Part shown: positions 9,590 to 20,145 of the stretch, piece after piece
Layout: each line of letters opens with the position of its first letter
Numbering within the stretch: position 1 is the stretch's first letter
From: Gammaproteobacteria bacterium
GTDB taxonomy: Bacteria; Pseudomonadota; Gammaproteobacteria; S012-40
Direction of reading: 5' to 3'
Assembly (NCBI GenBank): GCA_029881255.1
Contig: JAOUMY010000003.1
Span: 395,865-459,864 of the forward strand
Length of the DNA stretch: 64,000 bases
The notes under the pieces: generated by a model
The model's database searches: none
What the model was told of the DNA's origin: nothing
The model's input: the letters and a program-made list of their open reading frames with translations, nothing else
Made by a program: the position numbers and the translations under genes

Positions 9590-10851
9590 GTTACACAAAT
9601 ATATCCGGTGTCGTGGTTTTGGCTTTTTTCCTCGGAAGCAAACTCGTATTAGCGCAGGATGAACCGGTGGACGCGATGCTGGATTTCGAGGTGCCGACGG
9701 GAGAACCTGTTGCCGACACGCCAACGGAAAGCACGCCAACGCCAGTCGCCAAGGCGATGGACAATCTGCGTTTTGATTTTGCTTTTCGCTTGGGCAGTAA
9801 CAAGGATCTAGACATTAACAGCCATCGCTTCGACAGCCGCCTGATCTGGCAAGGCCTGCTCGGCAAGCGTTTGTTTACCGAACTCGACGGCAAGCTCGTG
9901 TTACGTGGCCCGGGAGACCAGCAACTCGAAGCCGACCAGGACGTCAACGCGCAGCTAAAACTGAACAAGCTTTCGGTGCAAACCAATCTTGGTCCGCTCA
10001 GCGCCAAGCTGGGGTTTGAAACGATCACCTGGGGAGAGATGGACACTGTCGGCATCGTCGATGTACTCAGCCCCTGGGACTATACCGAGAACGCATTTAC
10101 CGCGCCGGAAGATGCGCGTATCGGACAAGCCCTGCTTAGCACCGATTTGTATCTCAAGGATACGCGCCTGAATGTCGTGTTTAATCCGTTTCCGCAGACC
10201 AGTCTTTTTCCTGCGGGAACGGCTGCGAGTTTATCCACTGTCGACAATGAGTATGAATTGGCCGCACGCGTAAAATACAATTACGGCCCTGGCGATGTCG
10301 CGCTGTATGCCGCACGTGTGGTCAGCGACAATCCGGTTCTGGAAAACTTTACCACCCTCACCTACCCGGCTTATCACATGCTAGCCGGGAGTATTAACAT
10401 CGCCAGGGGTAGTTTTCTGTGGAAGAGCGAAGGTGCCTATAAAAAGGATTTGCCTCTTTCACCGGGCACTGCGTTAAAAGCCGATGTCCTCCAGGGCGCG
10501 TTAGGATTCGATTACAACCCGGGAAATTCTCACGCGCTCACGCTTGAAGCAAGTGCGCAATATGTATTGTCGGATACCGCACAACTACCCGGCGTACAAA
10601 CCCTGAGCACTAGCGTCAACCTGCGTTGGTCAAAAAATTTTCTACACGACACTTTGATGCTGGTTGGCTTCGGTAGTTACCAATTGGACTACGGTGATAT
10701 TGTCGCGGCGATGGCGGTTCAATACGCGATTAACGACTATTGGAAATTACAGATGAACGCAACTCTGTTTGAGATTCCAGACACCAATTCCCCACAAAAA
10801 CTCGCCGATGATTTTGACTCCATCAATATTGGCGTTTCATTGTCGATTTAA
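9586..10851 (+). CDS. Outer-membrane beta-barrel protein of the RND export operon (DUF1302-like)
   Basis: A 421-residue protein with an N-terminal signal peptide, cleaved near LVLAQ at residues 21-24. A short acidic/proline-rich linker (about 25-60) follows. The remainder is rich in alternating hydrophobic/polar beta strands that end in an aromatic-free terminal strand (NIGVSLSI). The overall look, including a WGEMDTVGIVDVLSPWDYTE segment near 146-165, is that of DUF1302-type outer-membrane barrels found with LolA-like proteins and RND exporters. Its ATG overlaps the preceding stop by four bases. It probably forms the outer-membrane end of the export route; this is inferred from the operon. 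It is convergent with the hybrid kinase downstream. Confidence 0.78.
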   Translation: MSYTNISGVVVLAFFLGSKLVLAQDEPVDAMLDFEVPTGEPVADTPTESTPTPVAKAMDNLRFDFAFRLGSNKDLDINSHRFDSRLIWQGLLGKRLFTELDGKLVLRGPGDQQLEADQDVNAQLKLNKLSVQTNLGPLSAKLGFETITWGEMDTVGIVDVLSPWDYTENAFTAPEDARIGQALLSTDLYLKDTRLNVVFNPFPQTSLFPAGTAASLSTVDNEYELAARVKYNYGPGDVALYAARVVSDNPVLENFTTLTYPAYHMLAGSINIARGSFLWKSEGAYKKDLPLSPGTALKADVLQGALGFDYNPGNSHALTLEASAQYVLSDTAQLPGVQTLSTSVNLRWSKNFLHDTLMLVGFGSYQLDYGDIVAAMAVQYAINDYWKLQMNATLFEIPDTNSPQKLADDFDSINIGVSLSI

Positions 10852-10881
10852 TCGGATTTATTTCAGATGAGAGAAACCGGT

Positions 10882-12597
10882 TTACGCGCGGGGAACAAAA
10901 TGGGCGCTGACCTGATAGAGTTCGCCCTTAACGATAGGTTTGGTGAGAAAGCCGTCGCTACCCGCTTCTTCACACTGCGTGCGATCCTCTAAGGTGGCGT
11001 TTGCCGTCAACATAACAATAGGATGTTCGTAGCCGCGCCCACGCAATTGTTTTACCGCATCGACACCACTGAGCACTGGCATTTGCATGTCCATCAGGAT
11101 CAAATCGAAATTCGATTTTGACGCTATCTCCACAGCCTCCGCGCCATTCGCTGCTATCGTGACACTCAAACCCATTTTTTCCAGGTAACGTTGTATCAGG
11201 GCCTGATTCAAATCGATATCATCCACGAGCAAGACCTTACCTTTTAATTGTGGCAATTGTGCTGCATCCGTTTTGTTTTTATTCGCCTCGCCTTTTGAAT
11301 TTTTGGACTGAAGCATGTCTATTTCCGGTATCTCACCCAGCCCGAGTGACAAGGTAAAAGTCGATCCCTTTCCCGGCGTGCTTTCCACAGTCAAATCACC
11401 GTTCAACAAATGGGCAATTCGTCGTGATAAAGACAAGCCGAGTCCGGTACCACCATATTTTCTCGTGGTGCTGGAGTCCGCCTGTTTAAAGGGTTGAAAT
11501 ATTCGTCCCTGTTGTTCCTGGGTGAGCCCAATGCCCGTATCGCTTACCGCAATATCAAACTGCTTTTTATCCCTGTCATATTTTGCCAACACCTTTATCC
11601 CACCTTCGTCGGTGAACTTGATGGCATTGTTAATGACGTTGATAAGGATTTGCTTCAATCGAAGCGCATCACTGCGGATAATCGCAGGAATGGGAAATAT
11701 TGCCTCGAAACCCAGGTCTAATCTTTTGCGTTGCGCCTGGCCGCCAACAATCGCATTAACTTCTTCGAGCATTTGCATCACATCAACGTTTTCTTCCGAG
11801 ATATCCAGTTCGCCCGCTTCTATCTTGGAGAAATCCAGAATATCGTTGAGTAGATTTAGCAGATGTTTTCCACTATTGCGTATCACTTCCAGCGAAGACG
11901 CCATTTGCTCCACGCTATGCTCGTCGTCCAAGGCCATTTCGGCAAAGCCGATAATCGCCGTCAGCGGTGTTCGAATTTCGTGGCTGGTATTGGCAAGAAA
12001 CGCACTTTTAGCGATGTTAGCCAGTTCGGCACTTTCTTTTGCCTCACGTAGCTCTTCTGCATCCAGATGTCGCTCCATCATGATGCTGACCCAATTCGCA
12101 ATCAATCTGACGAGTTCTTTGTCTTCTTCCGTAAACGGTTTTTCCAGTGGCTTTCGGTTAGAGAAATTCACCGTACCAAACTTTTTACCGTGTACATTGA
12201 TGCTGCAACCGATATATACCTTCATACCAAGAAATTCCACCGCCGGGTGGTCGCGAAATTCCGAGTTGTCGACATCGTGAAAACAAATGGTATCAGGAGA
12301 GGCGAAGGTAACATTGCAAAACGTCTTGTCCAGCGGGAGCACGACACCACGGCGTGCGGGGAGATCACTCATGACGATGGTATTGAGAAATTCCGAGCGA
12401 TTGTTTTGTGGATCCTGGCGCCCCAGTTTGCCGACCTCGGTGCCGAACAGCTTACACCCCAGACGCAACACCTCATCAATCTGTTGATCAAACGTCAGGT
12501 CAGGGCGGGCAATAATTTCATGCACCGCACGTATTCGTCGCCCCTGTTCCGCCAAAGCCTCATAGCTTTGAGTGGCCCCTTTATTGTTGGTACCCAT
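10882..12597 (-). CDS. Cytosolic GAF-domain hybrid sensor histidine kinase
   Basis: A 571-residue protein without membrane segments. A GAF sensor domain covers about residues 25-175. A HisKA domain carries the phospho-accepting His206 in [10 protein letters not shown], followed by a HATPase domain at about 305-420 (N-box near 321-325, DTGIG 353-357, GGTGLGLS 382-389). A C-terminal receiver at about 453-568 has phospho-accepting Asp503 in LMDMQMP and the conserved Lys553. It is an orphan kinase: no separate response regulator or output gene is adjacent. It lies downstream of the transglutaminase gene on the same strand after 145 bases. The signal and output are unknown. Confidence 0.93.
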   Translation of the reverse strand: MGTNNKGATQSYEALAEQGRRIRAVHEIIARPDLTFDQQIDEVLRLGCKLFGTEVGKLGRQDPQNNRSEFLNTIVMSDLPARRGVVLPLDKTFCNVTFASPDTICFHDVDNSEFRDHPAVEFLGMKVYIGCSINVHGKKFGTVNFSNRKPLEKPFTEEDKELVRLIANWVSIMMERHLDAEELREAKESAELANIAKSAFLANTSHEIRTPLTAIIGFAEMALDDEHSVEQMASSLEVIRNSGKHLLNLLNDILDFSKIEAGELDISEENVDVMQMLEEVNAIVGGQAQRKRLDLGFEAIFPIPAIIRSDALRLKQILINVINNAIKFTDEGGIKVLAKYDRDKKQFDIAVSDTGIGLTQEQQGRIFQPFKQADSSTTRKYGGTGLGLSLSRRIAHLLNGDLTVESTPGKGSTFTLSLGLGEIPEIDMLQSKNSKGEANKNKTDAAQLPQLKGKVLLVDDIDLNQALIQRYLEKMGLSVTIAANGAEAVEIASKSNFDLILMDMQMPVLSGVDAVKQLRGRGYEHPIVMLTANATLEDRTQCEEAGSDGFLTKPIVKGELYQVSAHFVPRA

Positions 12598-12742
12598 GAT
12601 TCAACGCATTACCAGAATTATTAGACTCGTTAGAAAAGCACGCGTATAAGGCGCACAATTTTCCCCACTATATGCTTCTGTAGCGGAAAGTCCTTCGAAA
12701 CGCTTAATGATTTTTGTGTGGATTTGTGGAAAATTCCATGAA

Positions 12743-13795
12743 TTAGGCGATTCTTTTGCTGGACAGGAGGTATGTGAATGCTTCGGGATCACGACCGGTT
12801 AGTCTGGTGCCGCCGAATTCAGCATAGGGATACATCAAAAACGGTACTTGCTCATCCCGCTGATTCGGTAAATGAAAATCTCGTGCATAGTTGAATCCTA
12901 CCCAGTTCATTTCCCAGTTGCCGAATAGGCGTTCACGTAATTGTTTAACGGCGGCATGGTTCACCGGTAGTCCTTCTTCTAATACCACTTTTCTCACGTC
13001 GGCCGGGTCGACGGGTACCCAGCCAAAGCGCGGCGAGAGATACTCGGCGCGACAGTGTTGCGCGGTGGAGATGTCGCCCTTACGACCCAAGGATTTGAAT
13101 TGCACGGATTCATCTACCCGCACGCCATACACTTCTCGTGCGGGAACACCCGCGGCGCGTGCAAGGCCGACAAATAGTGAATTGATGTCTGCGCACTTGC
13201 CTTTGAGGTTTCCCGTTTCGAGCATCCATTTAATATTGCCCAGGCCACAGCCTTCCACTTTTGGGTCACGAAAGGTATTGTCAACCACCCACTCATAAAT
13301 CGCCCGCGCCTTCTCGTCTACATCAAGGCGATTACCGACGATATCTCTAGACGTTTCCAACACGATGCCATCTGTTGGCATACTTTTGGTCGGACGCAAA
13401 TACAGGTGTTGTTCGTCGATGATTTGCAACATCTCACGTTCTTTGGATATCCGCTTGACAGCGACATCGACGACGCAGGTAACTGTCACCTTGCGCGCCG
13501 TCTGTGTTTCGCAGTTGACGACGATTATTGGCGCGTGATAAAGCGGATCTTGATAGAGAACGGCATCGACGTTGCCTTCCCAATTTATGGACTGCACTTT
13601 CTGATAATTTCCGGCACTATGAGGAACCGGCACCCACAAACGTCCGGGGCCTTTGTGCTCGGAGAGATTGATGTCGTAAGTTAGTTCATAGCGTCGCCAA
13701 TCCGGCTGCATCGAGACGCCGGCAAATGCGGCCCATGGTTTTATAGTGAGAAACGCCGATGATGCGGCAAGTTGTAAAAGGGTTCTTCTATTCAT
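12743..13795 (-). CDS. Exported transglutaminase-like cysteine peptidase domain protein
   Basis: A 350-residue protein with a twin-arginine-like signal (NRRTLLQLA at residues 2-10, cleavage near WAAFA). Residues 160-270 form a transglutaminase-like core with the expected triad: Cys201 in GKCADINSLF, His247 in AQHCRAE and Asp263 in VPVDPAD. The N-terminal part (about 30-130) resembles the beta-rich domain common in bacterial transglutaminase-like proteins. Its ATG (13793-13795) overlaps that of the divergent peroxidase (13794-13796). Upstream of it on the minus strand is AGGGATA at good spacing. The substrate is unknown; these proteins act as peptidases or crosslinkers in the periplasm or envelope. 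Confidence 0.85.
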   Translation of the reverse strand: MNRRTLLQLAASSAFLTIKPWAAFAGVSMQPDWRRYELTYDINLSEHKGPGRLWVPVPHSAGNYQKVQSINWEGNVDAVLYQDPLYHAPIIVVNCETQTARKVTVTCVVDVAVKRISKEREMLQIIDEQHLYLRPTKSMPTDGIVLETSRDIVGNRLDVDEKARAIYEWVVDNTFRDPKVEGCGLGNIKWMLETGNLKGKCADINSLFVGLARAAGVPAREVYGVRVDESVQFKSLGRKGDISTAQHCRAEYLSPRFGWVPVDPADVRKVVLEEGLPVNHAAVKQLRERLFGNWEMNWVGFNYARDFHLPNQRDEQVPFLMYPYAEFGGTRLTGRDPEAFTYLLSSKRIA

Positions 13796-15281
13796 GACAT
13801 ATCCCTGTCTTTCCGAGGCAAGAAAATCTTACGCGCAAAATATCGCGAGCGCCATCGGATATTCTTTTCGTATCAATACAGGATTTCAAGACTATAAAAA
13901 GTACTTAATTTGCGCATTATGCATAACACTTGCTCCAATAGTGGCATCCGCAGAGCTCAGCAAACTAGACCGTGATGTGCGTGAAGTCATCGATCGGCAC
14001 GCGCTTACTGGTAAACCCTTACTCGCAAAGAAAACAGCAACAATCAACGATCCGCTTGCACAGCTCGGTAAGCGCCTATTTTTTTCCATGTCCTTAAGTG
14101 GCCAGGAAGACACTGCATGCGTCTCCTGCCACCACCCACTGTTAGGTGGCGGTGACAATCTTTCACTCTCTATCGGGGTAAACGCCATTGATCCCGCAGT
14201 CATAGGTCCCGGCAGACGCCATTCGCCTAAGGGTTTTGATTTTGATGGAGGGCCTACCGTACCACGTAACGCGCAGACAACGTTTAATACGGTTTTTTAC
14301 AACCGCTGCATGTTTTGGGATTGTCGTATCGAAAGCCTGGGTGCCACTCCGGGTATGAACGGCCAGGACAATAGCATTATGCGTACGCCGGATACCATGT
14401 GGGGCATGCCCGCTTCACCCGCAGATAGTTTATTACAGGCGCAGGCGGGGTTTCCTGTTACGGCGGAAGACGAGATGCGCGCGCGATTCATGCGCGACGC
14501 CCACGGTAACGAGGTGCGTGAGGCGTTGGCAAAACGACTGCGTGACAAACAGGAACACTGGTTACAGGATTTTCAAATTGCCTTTAAGTCCAATAGAAAT
14601 GCGTCTGAACTTATCGTATTCGAAAACATTTCCGCTGCGATTGCGGCGTACGAGGAAAGCCAGGTTTTTGTTGATACACCGTGGAAAAAATATGTCGCCG
14701 GCAATCTCCAGGCGATAGAACAAAATGCCAAACGGGGTGCCTTGTTGTTTTATCGTGATAAGGCCCAAGGCGGCGTCGGCTGCGCCCGCTGTCATCGGGG
14801 GGATTTATTCAGCGACGAGAATTTTTATGTGATGGCCGTGCCGCAAATTGGGCGAGGAACGGAAGACGGTGCGCGCGAGGATCACGACTATGGGCGATTT
14901 CTACAAACTGGCAATGACGAGGATAGGTTCGCCTTTCGAACGCCAACGCTACTTAATATCGAAGTCACCAGGCCATATGGACATAACGGTGCCTATGAAG
15001 ACTTACGCGAAATGATACGCCATATGCTAAACCCCATACGCGCCATCGCCCGCTATCCCTTCCGCCTGACACAGTTTGACGCCAATGTGATAAACCGGCA
15101 TGCACGGGAAAATACGCGCGAGGTACAAAAACATTTTGAGCAGCTAGTGAAGAAAAACCCTGGGCTCGTTGAGATGTTTGATGACAATGAAACACAAGTG
15201 GAGCAACTCCACGCATTTCTGTTATCGCTGACCGATCCCTGCGTAAAGAATCCTGTGTGTATGGCGCCCTGGCTAGAGTAG
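13794..15281 (+). CDS. Di-heme cytochrome c peroxidase / MauG family protein
   Basis: A periplasmic di-heme protein of the bacterial cytochrome c peroxidase/MauG superfamily. Counted from the ATG at 13794, the first heme site is CVSCH at residues 109-113 (ACVSCHHPLLGGG) and the second is CARCH in the second half. The typical RTPTLLNIEVTRPYGHNGAY region lies between that site and the C-terminus. A signal sequence (KKYLICALCITLAPIVASA) is visible, but it sits about 35 residues inside this reading frame. The start is therefore uncertain: 13746 and 13794 are the only ATG options, and neither puts the signal at the N-terminus. A non-ATG start near 13880-13900 is possible. The stop lies one base from the convergent FG-GAP gene. 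Confidence 0.88.
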   Translation: MTYPCLSEARKSYAQNIASAIGYSFRINTGFQDYKKYLICALCITLAPIVASAELSKLDRDVREVIDRHALTGKPLLAKKTATINDPLAQLGKRLFFSMSLSGQEDTACVSCHHPLLGGGDNLSLSIGVNAIDPAVIGPGRRHSPKGFDFDGGPTVPRNAQTTFNTVFYNRCMFWDCRIESLGATPGMNGQDNSIMRTPDTMWGMPASPADSLLQAQAGFPVTAEDEMRARFMRDAHGNEVREALAKRLRDKQEHWLQDFQIAFKSNRNASELIVFENISAAIAAYEESQVFVDTPWKKYVAGNLQAIEQNAKRGALLFYRDKAQGGVGCARCHRGDLFSDENFYVMAVPQIGRGTEDGAREDHDYGRFLQTGNDEDRFAFRTPTLLNIEVTRPYGHNGAYEDLREMIRHMLNPIRAIARYPFRLTQFDANVINRHARENTREVQKHFEQLVKKNPGLVEMFDDNETQVEQLHAFLLSLTDPCVKNPVCMAPWLE

Positions 15282-15282
15282 A

Positions 15283-17250
15283 TCAACGGCTGATCTGAAA
15301 ACGATTACCCGTGGTAAACTCGCCGCTGAATAACGTTTGGCTTTTATCTGGCCACTGAACGCGTATCTCTTCGATCTTGTCGTGACGGCCCAATCCAAAC
15401 CAGGCCATGGGTGCATCAAAACTCAGATAGCCACCGCTGGCTTTTATCTCGCGCATTTGCGATTGCTTTCCCTGCTCATAGCGAATAAAGACTTTTGCAC
15501 CAATGCCAGCCCTATTTCCCTGACTATCATCAAGACTGATCGCAATACTGCGGTGCTTATCAATGTTGTTATTTCGAAAGACCTGAACCGGGCCCTCGGC
15601 GCTATTGCCAACAATATCCAGATCGCCGTCGTTATCGAAATCCACCAGCACAAAAGAGTACAAACCAAAGTCCGACTGCAATCCCGCGCTAAACTGTCTT
15701 TGTTCAAAGCGTTTGCCATCGAGATTTTTCATAAGCACATTCCAGCCATAGCCGCTTTTCCTGACCGCGCCATCCGCGTTGAACACATCTTGCCATCCGT
15801 CGTTGTCGAGGTCTGCGATACGCGTACTCCAGGTCCAGCCACCCGGGTGTTGAAACCCTTCGACAGTTTGAAATGCCTGTGTTGCCCGATCAAAGCGATA
15901 CAACATATTACGATCATCCTGCGGAATAGCGCCGTAGATGTTGCGCCTGTCGTATTCCCTGTCCCGTTGTTTCAAGGCCTCGCACACGCGTATCAATCGT
16001 CTGTCACCGTGGTAGGTGTTTTGGCAGTTTGCGATTGTTGGCGTCGTGGTAATGAGATGCCACATCACTTCAGTCAAACATACCTCCTGTTTCGCGCCAG
16101 ACATGGCCTGACACTCTTTCATGGCGACATTATTTTGCTGGTCCAGTTTTTCCACATAACCACTTGCGCGAACGGCAGAGCAATTTTCCCGATAGTCGTC
16201 GTGACGTATTTTTTCGCAGCTATCTTTACCACCGCGATACTGTGTATAGACTTCAGGCTTTACCTTATCTATGAGCGATTTCCCAACATTGCGCGCACTG
16301 GACATCGTTCCCATCATCACCAGATCCAATTCCAGATCGTTGTTGATATCTCCAGTGTCCGCACCCATCGAGTAAAACGGTGTAAATGGAATCAGACGAT
16401 TGCCTTTGACCTCGCTATAACCACGCCCATCGCCGAGCAACACTTTATCGGGGATAAAAAAGTCATTACCAAAGTAGATATCAGTGATGCCGTCGTTATT
16501 GATATCGGAAATCAATGTCGCCATGGTCTCGCCAGAAGTAGATTCCATCAACACATCACGAAACTGCAAATTGCCATTGAAGACGATGGAGTTATTACGC
16601 CCCGCTTTCATGTGATGAAAACCACTAACCACCCCTAGCGCCACGTTGCCATTAAGTACGTCGACGAAACCGTCGCCATCAATATCGGCAAAGGCTGGGC
16701 TCAGGGTCAACAGCGCTTTTTGATTGGGCACGGCGAGTATGTGCTCAAAATCAAATTCGCCATGACGATTTAAAACAAGAAAGTTGCCGTCGGCAAATGT
16801 GGTGTAGAAGATATCTGGCCAGTTGTCACGATTGAGGTCGACCAGGGCGATAGCGAATATTTCATGGCGATCTGCAATAGACGCGGGAAGTAATACACGC
16901 GCAAATTTTCCACCGGTATTGTGATATAGAAAAAAGCCCTGGTTACCGGCCAACAAAATATCCTGCCAACCGTCTCGATCATAATCACCACTAGTGGTGC
17001 CACGTCCAAACCAGAAGGGATCGGTATAGTCTCGAATGCCGTACATAAAACCCCGGTCCAGACCGATGTCCTGCCCTTCGAGATAGTCGAATGGCGCGGC
17101 AGACGGCGGTGTGCGCGAAGGCAGAAACGCAGACTGGGATAAGCTGGCCGAGCCGTTCCTGGCGATTTCGACGAATGGCGCAAGTGGTGCCGCCATGACA
17201 GATGACAAACTAGAAAACAGGAGGAATACAAAAGCGGCGAGATACTTCAT
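15283..17250 (-). CDS. Secreted FG-GAP/VCBS repeat protein with ASPIC/UnbV domain (CRTAC1-like)
   Basis: A 655-residue exported protein with a Sec signal (MKYLAAFVFLLFSSLSSVMA). The body contains repeated calcium-binding FG-GAP/VCBS blades of the form DxDxDGxxD, for example DYDRDGWQD, DLNRDNWPD, DIDGDGFVD, DINNDGITD, DLDNDGWQD and DFDNDGDLD. These suggest a beta-propeller. The last 90 residues form an ASPIC/UnbV domain (GIGAKVFIRY, ASGGYLSFDAP, WFGLGRHDKIEEIRVQWPDKS). A cysteine-containing insertion at about 320-410 interrupts the propeller. Proteins of this CRTAC1 type are often encoded beside di-heme peroxidases, as here, where the two convergent stops are one base apart. The function is unknown and probably extracytoplasmic. 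Confidence 0.88.
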   Translation of the reverse strand: MKYLAAFVFLLFSSLSSVMAAPLAPFVEIARNGSASLSQSAFLPSRTPPSAAPFDYLEGQDIGLDRGFMYGIRDYTDPFWFGRGTTSGDYDRDGWQDILLAGNQGFFLYHNTGGKFARVLLPASIADRHEIFAIALVDLNRDNWPDIFYTTFADGNFLVLNRHGEFDFEHILAVPNQKALLTLSPAFADIDGDGFVDVLNGNVALGVVSGFHHMKAGRNNSIVFNGNLQFRDVLMESTSGETMATLISDINNDGITDIYFGNDFFIPDKVLLGDGRGYSEVKGNRLIPFTPFYSMGADTGDINNDLELDLVMMGTMSSARNVGKSLIDKVKPEVYTQYRGGKDSCEKIRHDDYRENCSAVRASGYVEKLDQQNNVAMKECQAMSGAKQEVCLTEVMWHLITTTPTIANCQNTYHGDRRLIRVCEALKQRDREYDRRNIYGAIPQDDRNMLYRFDRATQAFQTVEGFQHPGGWTWSTRIADLDNDGWQDVFNADGAVRKSGYGWNVLMKNLDGKRFEQRQFSAGLQSDFGLYSFVLVDFDNDGDLDIVGNSAEGPVQVFRNNNIDKHRSIAISLDDSQGNRAGIGAKVFIRYEQGKQSQMREIKASGGYLSFDAPMAWFGLGRHDKIEEIRVQWPDKSQTLFSGEFTTGNRFQISR

Positions 17251-17327
17251 ACAGCTACAGCATACTACTCTTGGTCAGACAGCTCGGAAGTGAGTGGCTA
17301 TGTTGCCAAACTAAGCTTACCGATCAA

Positions 17328-18512
17328 TTAATTATCATCAAGACCCGCTCTCACTTCGACAAAGGCTTTGACCGCTGTGTCTAGCTGTTCCCGTGTATGC
17401 GCCGCCGAAATCTGCACACGAATCCGCGCCTTGCCCTGAGGCACAACCGGATAAAAGAATCCGACCACGTATATGCCTTTTTCCAACAACGCCGCGGCCA
17501 TTGCCTGAGCAAGTTTGGCGTCATAAAGCATGATAGGCACGATAGGATGTTCGCCCGGCTTGATATCAAATCCGGCACGGGTGATTTGCTCACGGAAATA
17601 CTGCGTGTTGTCACGCAAGCGCTGTTGCAGCTTCGTCGATGTCGACAATATTTCAAATGCTTTGATTCCTGCTGCTGCCAGCGCCGGTGTAAGCGTATTG
17701 GAAAACAAGTAGGGTCGCGAACGTTGACGTAGCAAATCGATAATCTCTTTGCGACTCGCCGTAAACCCACCCGAGCCGCCACCCAGGGCCTTGCCCAAAG
17801 TCGATGTGTAGATATCAACACGATCCAGCACATTGTGATATTCAGCAGAACCACGCCCGGTTTTACCTATCACTCCGGTGGCATGGGAGTCATCTACCAT
17901 CAGCATCGCCTTATATTTTTCGGCCAGTGCGACGATGTCGTTTAAACGGGCAATATCACCATCCATGCTGAACACGCCATCTGTCGCGATCAACCGCGTA
18001 CGATAGGATTGCGCCGCTTTCAATTTTGATTCCAGATCGTTCATATCGCTATGGGTATAGCGAAAACGCGCCGCCTTACATAGACGTATGCCGTCGATGA
18101 TAGAGGCATGGTTTAATTCGTCGCTGATTATTGCGTCCTGTTCGTCGAGTAGGGTTTCGAACAGTCCGGTATTGGCATCGAAGCAAGAGGTATAGAGTAT
18201 GGCATCTTCAGTCCCGAGAAAACCGGCTATCGACTGCTCCAGCTGCTTGTGTAAATCCTGCGTACCACAGATAAAGCGCACCGAGGCCATGCCGAAGCCA
18301 TGACTGTGTAAGGCATCGCTGGCGACTTGGATGATATCGGGATGATTGGCGAGACCGAGATAATTATTGGCGCAAAAATTCAAGACCTCACCCGAGACCT
18401 GTGTGGCGATATTGACGCCCTGGGGCGTAGTAATCACGCGCTCGCGCTTATAAAGACCGGCGGCCTCAATTTCCGTCAAGGTTGTTTGAAAACGCGAATC
18501 ACGGAATGTCAT
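17328..18512 (-). CDS. kbl: Glycine C-acetyltransferase (2-amino-3-ketobutyrate CoA ligase)
   Basis: A PLP-dependent alpha-oxoamine synthase of 394 residues, close to the 398 of E. coli Kbl. It cleaves 2-amino-3-oxobutyrate with CoA to glycine and acetyl-CoA, the second step of threonine degradation. Visible hallmarks are [12 protein letters not shown] near the N-terminus, [10 protein letters not shown] carrying the cofactor-binding Asp and His, and [12 protein letters not shown] with the Schiff-base Lys. An earlier in-frame ATG at 18545 would add 11 residues inside tdh. I chose 18512 because its ATG overlaps the tdh stop as ATGA, giving translational coupling, and because MTFRDSRF begins where the family begins. 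Confidence 0.96.
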   Translation of the reverse strand: MTFRDSRFQTTLTEIEAAGLYKRERVITTPQGVNIATQVSGEVLNFCANNYLGLANHPDIIQVASDALHSHGFGMASVRFICGTQDLHKQLEQSIAGFLGTEDAILYTSCFDANTGLFETLLDEQDAIISDELNHASIIDGIRLCKAARFRYTHSDMNDLESKLKAAQSYRTRLIATDGVFSMDGDIARLNDIVALAEKYKAMLMVDDSHATGVIGKTGRGSAEYHNVLDRVDIYTSTLGKALGGGSGGFTASRKEIIDLLRQRSRPYLFSNTLTPALAAAGIKAFEILSTSTKLQQRLRDNTQYFREQITRAGFDIKPGEHPIVPIMLYDAKLAQAMAAALLEKGIYVVGFFYPVVPQGKARIRVQISAAHTREQLDTAVKAFVEVRAGLDDN

Positions 18513-19540
18513 ATGCTCGTCCAATCCAGTATGACCTTGCCACACTCGCCGCTACGCATTACCTGAAATCCATCATCGAATTCATGCATGCCAAAGCGAT
18601 GGGTGATCACGGGAGTGATATCGAGACCACTGCGTATCAACTGGGTCATCTTGTACCAGGTTTCAAACATCTCACGACCATATACGCCCTTCAATACCAA
18701 ACCTTTGAAGATCACCTGGTCCCAGTTAATTTCCGTTTCCGGCGGCAAAAAACCTAATAGCGCGATATGACCGCCGTTATACATATTGGCGATCATGTCG
18801 TTAAACGCCAGCGGATTGCCGGACATCTCCATGCCGACATCAAAACCATTAGACATGCCGAGGTTGGTCATTTCGGTTTTGATAGAAGACTTGCTGACAT
18901 TAACTGTATTGATATGGGCAAGGCGGTGGGCAAGCATCAGACGAAAATCATTCACGTCTGACAGCAAAACGTGACGAGCGCCTACGAAACGCGCGACTGC
19001 CGCCGCCATAATACCTATCGGCCCCGCGCCGGTGATCAATACGTCCTCACCGATAACATCAAACGATAAAGCGGTATGTACGGCGTTTCCAAAGGGATCG
19101 AGTATAGCAGCGATATCGTCGGATATATCATCGTGTACCGGCCATAGATTGCGTGCGGGCATCACCAGGTACTCTGCAAAGGCGCCATCTCTGCCGCCGC
19201 CTATGCCCACGGTGTGGTCACACAGATGGCGTTTGCCCGCACGGCAATTCCGGCAAATTCCACAGGTAATATGACCCTCGCCTGTGACGCGATCGCCAAT
19301 CGCATAACCGTGTACGCCTTCGCCGAGTTCGACGATATCACCGACAAATTCATGCCCGATTACACGTGGTGTTTTTATATTCCTTTGCGCCCAGCTATCC
19401 CAGTTATAGATATGCAAATCCGTCCCACAGATTCCGGTTTTACGAATGCGTATCAATACTTCATTGGTACCAGGTTTAGGTTCTGGGACATCTTCCAACC
19501 ACAAGCCCTGCTCCGCCCGCGATTTGACTAAGGCCTTCAT
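18509..19540 (-). CDS. tdh: L-threonine 3-dehydrogenase
   Basis: A 343-residue zinc-dependent medium-chain dehydrogenase (E. coli Tdh has 341) that oxidises L-threonine to 2-amino-3-oxobutyrate with NAD+. Visible features are the catalytic-zinc region [14 protein letters not shown] and [15 protein letters not shown]; the structural zinc cluster with four cysteines in [15 protein letters not shown]; and the Rossmann motif [10 protein letters not shown]. The full-length start MKALVKS is typical. It is the first gene of a two-gene operon with kbl, whose ATG overlaps its TGA. The operon converts threonine to glycine and acetyl-CoA. Confidence 0.97.
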   Translation of the reverse strand: MKALVKSRAEQGLWLEDVPEPKPGTNEVLIRIRKTGICGTDLHIYNWDSWAQRNIKTPRVIGHEFVGDIVELGEGVHGYAIGDRVTGEGHITCGICRNCRAGKRHLCDHTVGIGGGRDGAFAEYLVMPARNLWPVHDDISDDIAAILDPFGNAVHTALSFDVIGEDVLITGAGPIGIMAAAVARFVGARHVLLSDVNDFRLMLAHRLAHINTVNVSKSSIKTEMTNLGMSNGFDVGMEMSGNPLAFNDMIANMYNGGHIALLGFLPPETEINWDQVIFKGLVLKGVYGREMFETWYKMTQLIRSGLDITPVITHRFGMHEFDDGFQVMRSGECGKVILDWTSI

Positions 19541-19638
19541 ACGACACTTCCATATGGCTGCAATACACTTTGCTTACTGTACGACAATACATAAACTCTG
19601 TTAAGTCACTTCTTTTACGATAATTTCTGGATAAACAT

Positions 19639-20145
19639 TCATTGAAGCAGATTCAAGCGTTCCTGCATCGGTGTTTCATCGTTCCACGTCTCAGAGTCTA
19701 TCAGCCATTCTCCATCATCCTGTCGCAGAAAGATGACTAGCCAGACGCCACTCTCGGTATAGGCCTCCTCTTTGCTATCCCTCTCCATCATGGTTTCACG
19801 ATAATTGGATCTGAAATACGCAATATCGCCTGAGATGCGTATCCTAGGCTCGCTATACTGCAATTCATAACGGTATCTCTCATGATGGGCACGTGCCCTT
19901 GTATAGATATCGGCCGCGCTGATGACCGCCGACTCGTGCGGTGCAATCTGTATTGCTTCGGCACGATAGAGCTTTGCCAGTTGATCGACATTGCTTTGAT
20001 TGACCATGTCGCGGTAGTGCGCAATCACCTGGTTGATCTTTGCCTCATCCGCTTTTGACGATGATGGACGATACATGCCTGTGTGCTGACAGGCACTCAA
20101 CAGCGACACCAATACAATAAACATCAAAAAAGTCAATTTTCCCAT
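19639..20145 (-). CDS. Putative lipoprotein with NTF2/SnoaL-like domain
   Basis: A 168-residue protein with a lipoprotein signal peptide and lipobox LSAC (Cys19). The mature domain, about residues 32-165, has the length and pattern of a DUF4440/SnoaL-like NTF2 fold. A helical start (INQVIAHYRDMVNQSNVDQLAKLYRAEAI) is followed by beta strands ending in GEWLIDSETWN. Such domains bind small ligands or act as structural modules; no catalytic residues can be assigned. A strong AGGGAG ribosome binding site precedes the ATG. It appears monocistronic, 98 bases upstream of tdh on the same strand. Confidence 0.75.
   Translation of the reverse strand: MGKLTFLMFIVLVSLLSACQHTGMYRPSSSKADEAKINQVIAHYRDMVNQSNVDQLAKLYRAEAIQIAPHESAVISAADIYTRARAHHERYRYELQYSEPRIRISGDIAYFRSNYRETMMERDSKEEAYTESGVWLVIFLRQDDGEWLIDSETWNDETPMQERLNLLQ

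Noticed and set aside
15337..16638. 433-codon open frame on the plus strand opposite the FG-GAP/UnbV gene
   Set aside because: It lies wholly inside a well-supported gene with clear repeats and a C-terminal domain. Its translation has no recognisable motifs and lacks a ribosome binding site.
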